This document shows, one piece after another, positions 12,200-13,053 of a stretch of 13,053 bases of DNA. How positions within the stretch are numbered: the stretch's first letter is position 1; every line of letters starts with the position of its first letter. The translations under genes were made by a program, and so were the position numbers. Source of the stretch: Planctomycetota bacterium (GTDB taxonomy: Bacteria > Planctomycetota > UBA1135 > UBA2386); NCBI GenBank assembly GCA_016793305.1, contig JAEUHU010000205.1, positions 1-13,053 on the forward strand, given 5' to 3'. Under the pieces are notes generated by a model. The model was not told the origin of the DNA, ran no database searches, and worked only from the letters and a program-made list of their open reading frames with translations.

Positions 12200-13053
12200 T
12201 CACTGCAGCTCGCGCAAGCTCTGTTCGATGCCGGCGAGCTGGGCCTGCAGGGCGGTCAGGCTGGCGCGCTCCTTCTCGATCACCGCCGGCGGGGCCTTGG
12301 CGACGAAGCCCTCGTTGCCGAGCTTCTTCTCGATGCCGGCGATCTGCTGGCGCAGCTTGTCGGCCTCCTTCAGCAGCTTCGCCTGTTCCTTCTGCAGGTC
12401 GACGACGCCGAGCAGGAACACCTTGGTGGCGCCGAGCACGACCGTGGCGCTGTCCTTGGTGCGTTGCGCGTCGGCGGCGATCTGCACGTCGCCGAGCCCG
12501 CTCATGTGGGCCAGCAGCGGCGCCACGGCGTGCAGTACCGCGGCATCGGCGCCAGTCGCGGCGAAGCGCGCCTGCGGCCGATCTTTCGGCGCCACCTGGT
12601 AGCGGGCTCGGACTTCGCGGAGCGCCACGCACCACTGCTGCATCGCCGCGATCTGCGGCTCGACGGCGGGTGCTTGCCAGCCGCCGCCGGTCGGCCACGT
12701 CGCGTGCACCAGCAGCTCGCTGTCGGCGAACGGCGCCTCGATGCCGCGCACGGGGGCCAGCTCGCGCAGCTTGCTCCACAGCGTCTCGGTCAGGAACGGC
12801 ACGAACGGGTGCAGCAGCCGCAGCGTCTGGTCGAGCACCGCCGCCAGCACCTGTTCGGCGGTCTCGCGCGCGTCGCCGGCCGCACCGTCGCGGCAGCGCG
12901 GCTTGATCATCTCGAGGTACCAGTCGCACAGCTCGTTCCAGAAGAAGTCGCGCGCAGCCCCGATCGCCGCCGACGGGTTGTAGGCGAGCAGGTGGCCGTG
13001 CACGGTCGCGATCGCCGCCTGCAGGCGCGACAGGATCCAGCGGTCCTCGAGCG
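12200..13053 (-). CDS. valS: Valyl-tRNA synthetase, C-terminal part
   Basis: The window holds the last 283 codons and the stop; the gene enters from the right edge. The visible part starts LEDRWILSRLQAAIATVHGH, the entry to the class I anticodon-binding domain. It continues with FFWNELCDWYLEMIKPRCRD and LLHPFVPFLTETLWSKL, both diagnostic of valyl-tRNA synthetase, then a linker with ARYQVAPKDRP. The C-terminal arm (about the last 70 residues; DLQKEQAKLLKEADKLRQQI, then GNEGFVAKAPPAVIEKERAS) is the conserved Val-specific coiled coil that holds the tRNA. The catalytic Rossmann fold with HIGH and KMSKS motifs must lie outside the window. The enzyme charges tRNA-Val in the cytoplasm. No frame break is seen in the visible portion. 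It converges on the asparaginase gene with 37 bases and two hairpins between. Confidence 0.95.
   Translation of the reverse strand, partial: LEDRWILSRLQAAIATVHGHLLAYNPSAAIGAARDFFWNELCDWYLEMIKPRCRDGAAGDARETAEQVLAAVLDQTLRLLHPFVPFLTETLWSKLRELAPVRGIEAPFADSELLVHATWPTGGGWQAPAVEPQIAAMQQWCVALREVRARYQVAPKDRPQARFAATGADAAVLHAVAPLLAHMSGLGDVQIAADAQRTKDSATVVLGATKVFLLGVVDLQKEQAKLLKEADKLRQQIAGIEKKLGNEGFVAKAPPAVIEKERASLTALQAQLAGIEQSLRELQ

Noticed and set aside
1..13053. Mobile element, CRISPR array, tRNA or rRNA
   Set aside because: I saw no transposase, integrase, terminal repeats, regularly spaced repeats, cloverleaf or rRNA-like sequence, and composition is even throughout.

Overview
The window is uniformly GC-rich bacterial chromosome with eleven protein genes and no RNA gene, insertion sequence, CRISPR array or prophage that I can see. 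I infer Planctomycetota or a nearby high-GC lineage. The grounds are a PknB-type Ser/Thr kinase with a short helical N-terminus, a flotillin next to a YqiJ/NfeD-type partner, few Shine-Dalgarno sites, and non-ATG starts. No single gene proves the phylum.

Layout. The left arm (1-6023) is entirely minus strand. In transcription order it holds a single-ring Clp/Hsp100-type ATPase (6023-4668), a CNNM/CorC-type transporter with CBS domains (4585-3332), a YqiJ/NfeD-like membrane protein (3231-2692), a flotillin (2623-992), an AcuB-like CBS-CBS-ACT protein (898-230), and the start of an exported protein that runs off the left edge (176-1). Divergently from the ATPase, a Ser/Thr kinase (6156-7211) overlaps by a few bases a YkgJ-type Cys-cluster protein (7208-7576). 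That pair converges with a RecQ helicase (9269-7581). Divergent from recQ is a polytopic PMT/ArnT-like glycosyltransferase (9318-11027), followed by a Tat-exported glycosylasparaginase (11104-12162). The asparaginase converges with the 3' part of valS (13053-12200, cut by the right edge).

How the genes may work together. NfeD-like protein plus flotillin is a well-known membrane-microdomain pair, and the CNNM transporter upstream may share its transcript. The ATPase keeps the second (D2) AAA module of ClpA/B/C, lacks Clp_N and D1, and carries a Met-Gly-Phe tripeptide where ClpA and ClpC carry their ClpP-docking loop. It shares a 132-bp divergent control region with the kinase. The glycosyltransferase and glycosylasparaginase lie next to each other and could both concern glycoconjugates at or outside the membrane.

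Non-coding structure. Most gene ends carry GC-rich perfect hairpins without a T-tract (206-219, 952-984, 4595-4647, 7575-7597, 12166-12193). Three genes without a Shine-Dalgarno site have a TANNNT hexamer 9-13 bases before the start codon, which suggests leaderless or very short leaders. No intergenic stretch exceeds about 135 bases. I see no clear-cut new defence or mobile system. The most unusual candidate is the D2-only Clp-type ATPase with its unrecognised N-domain, divergent from the kinase.
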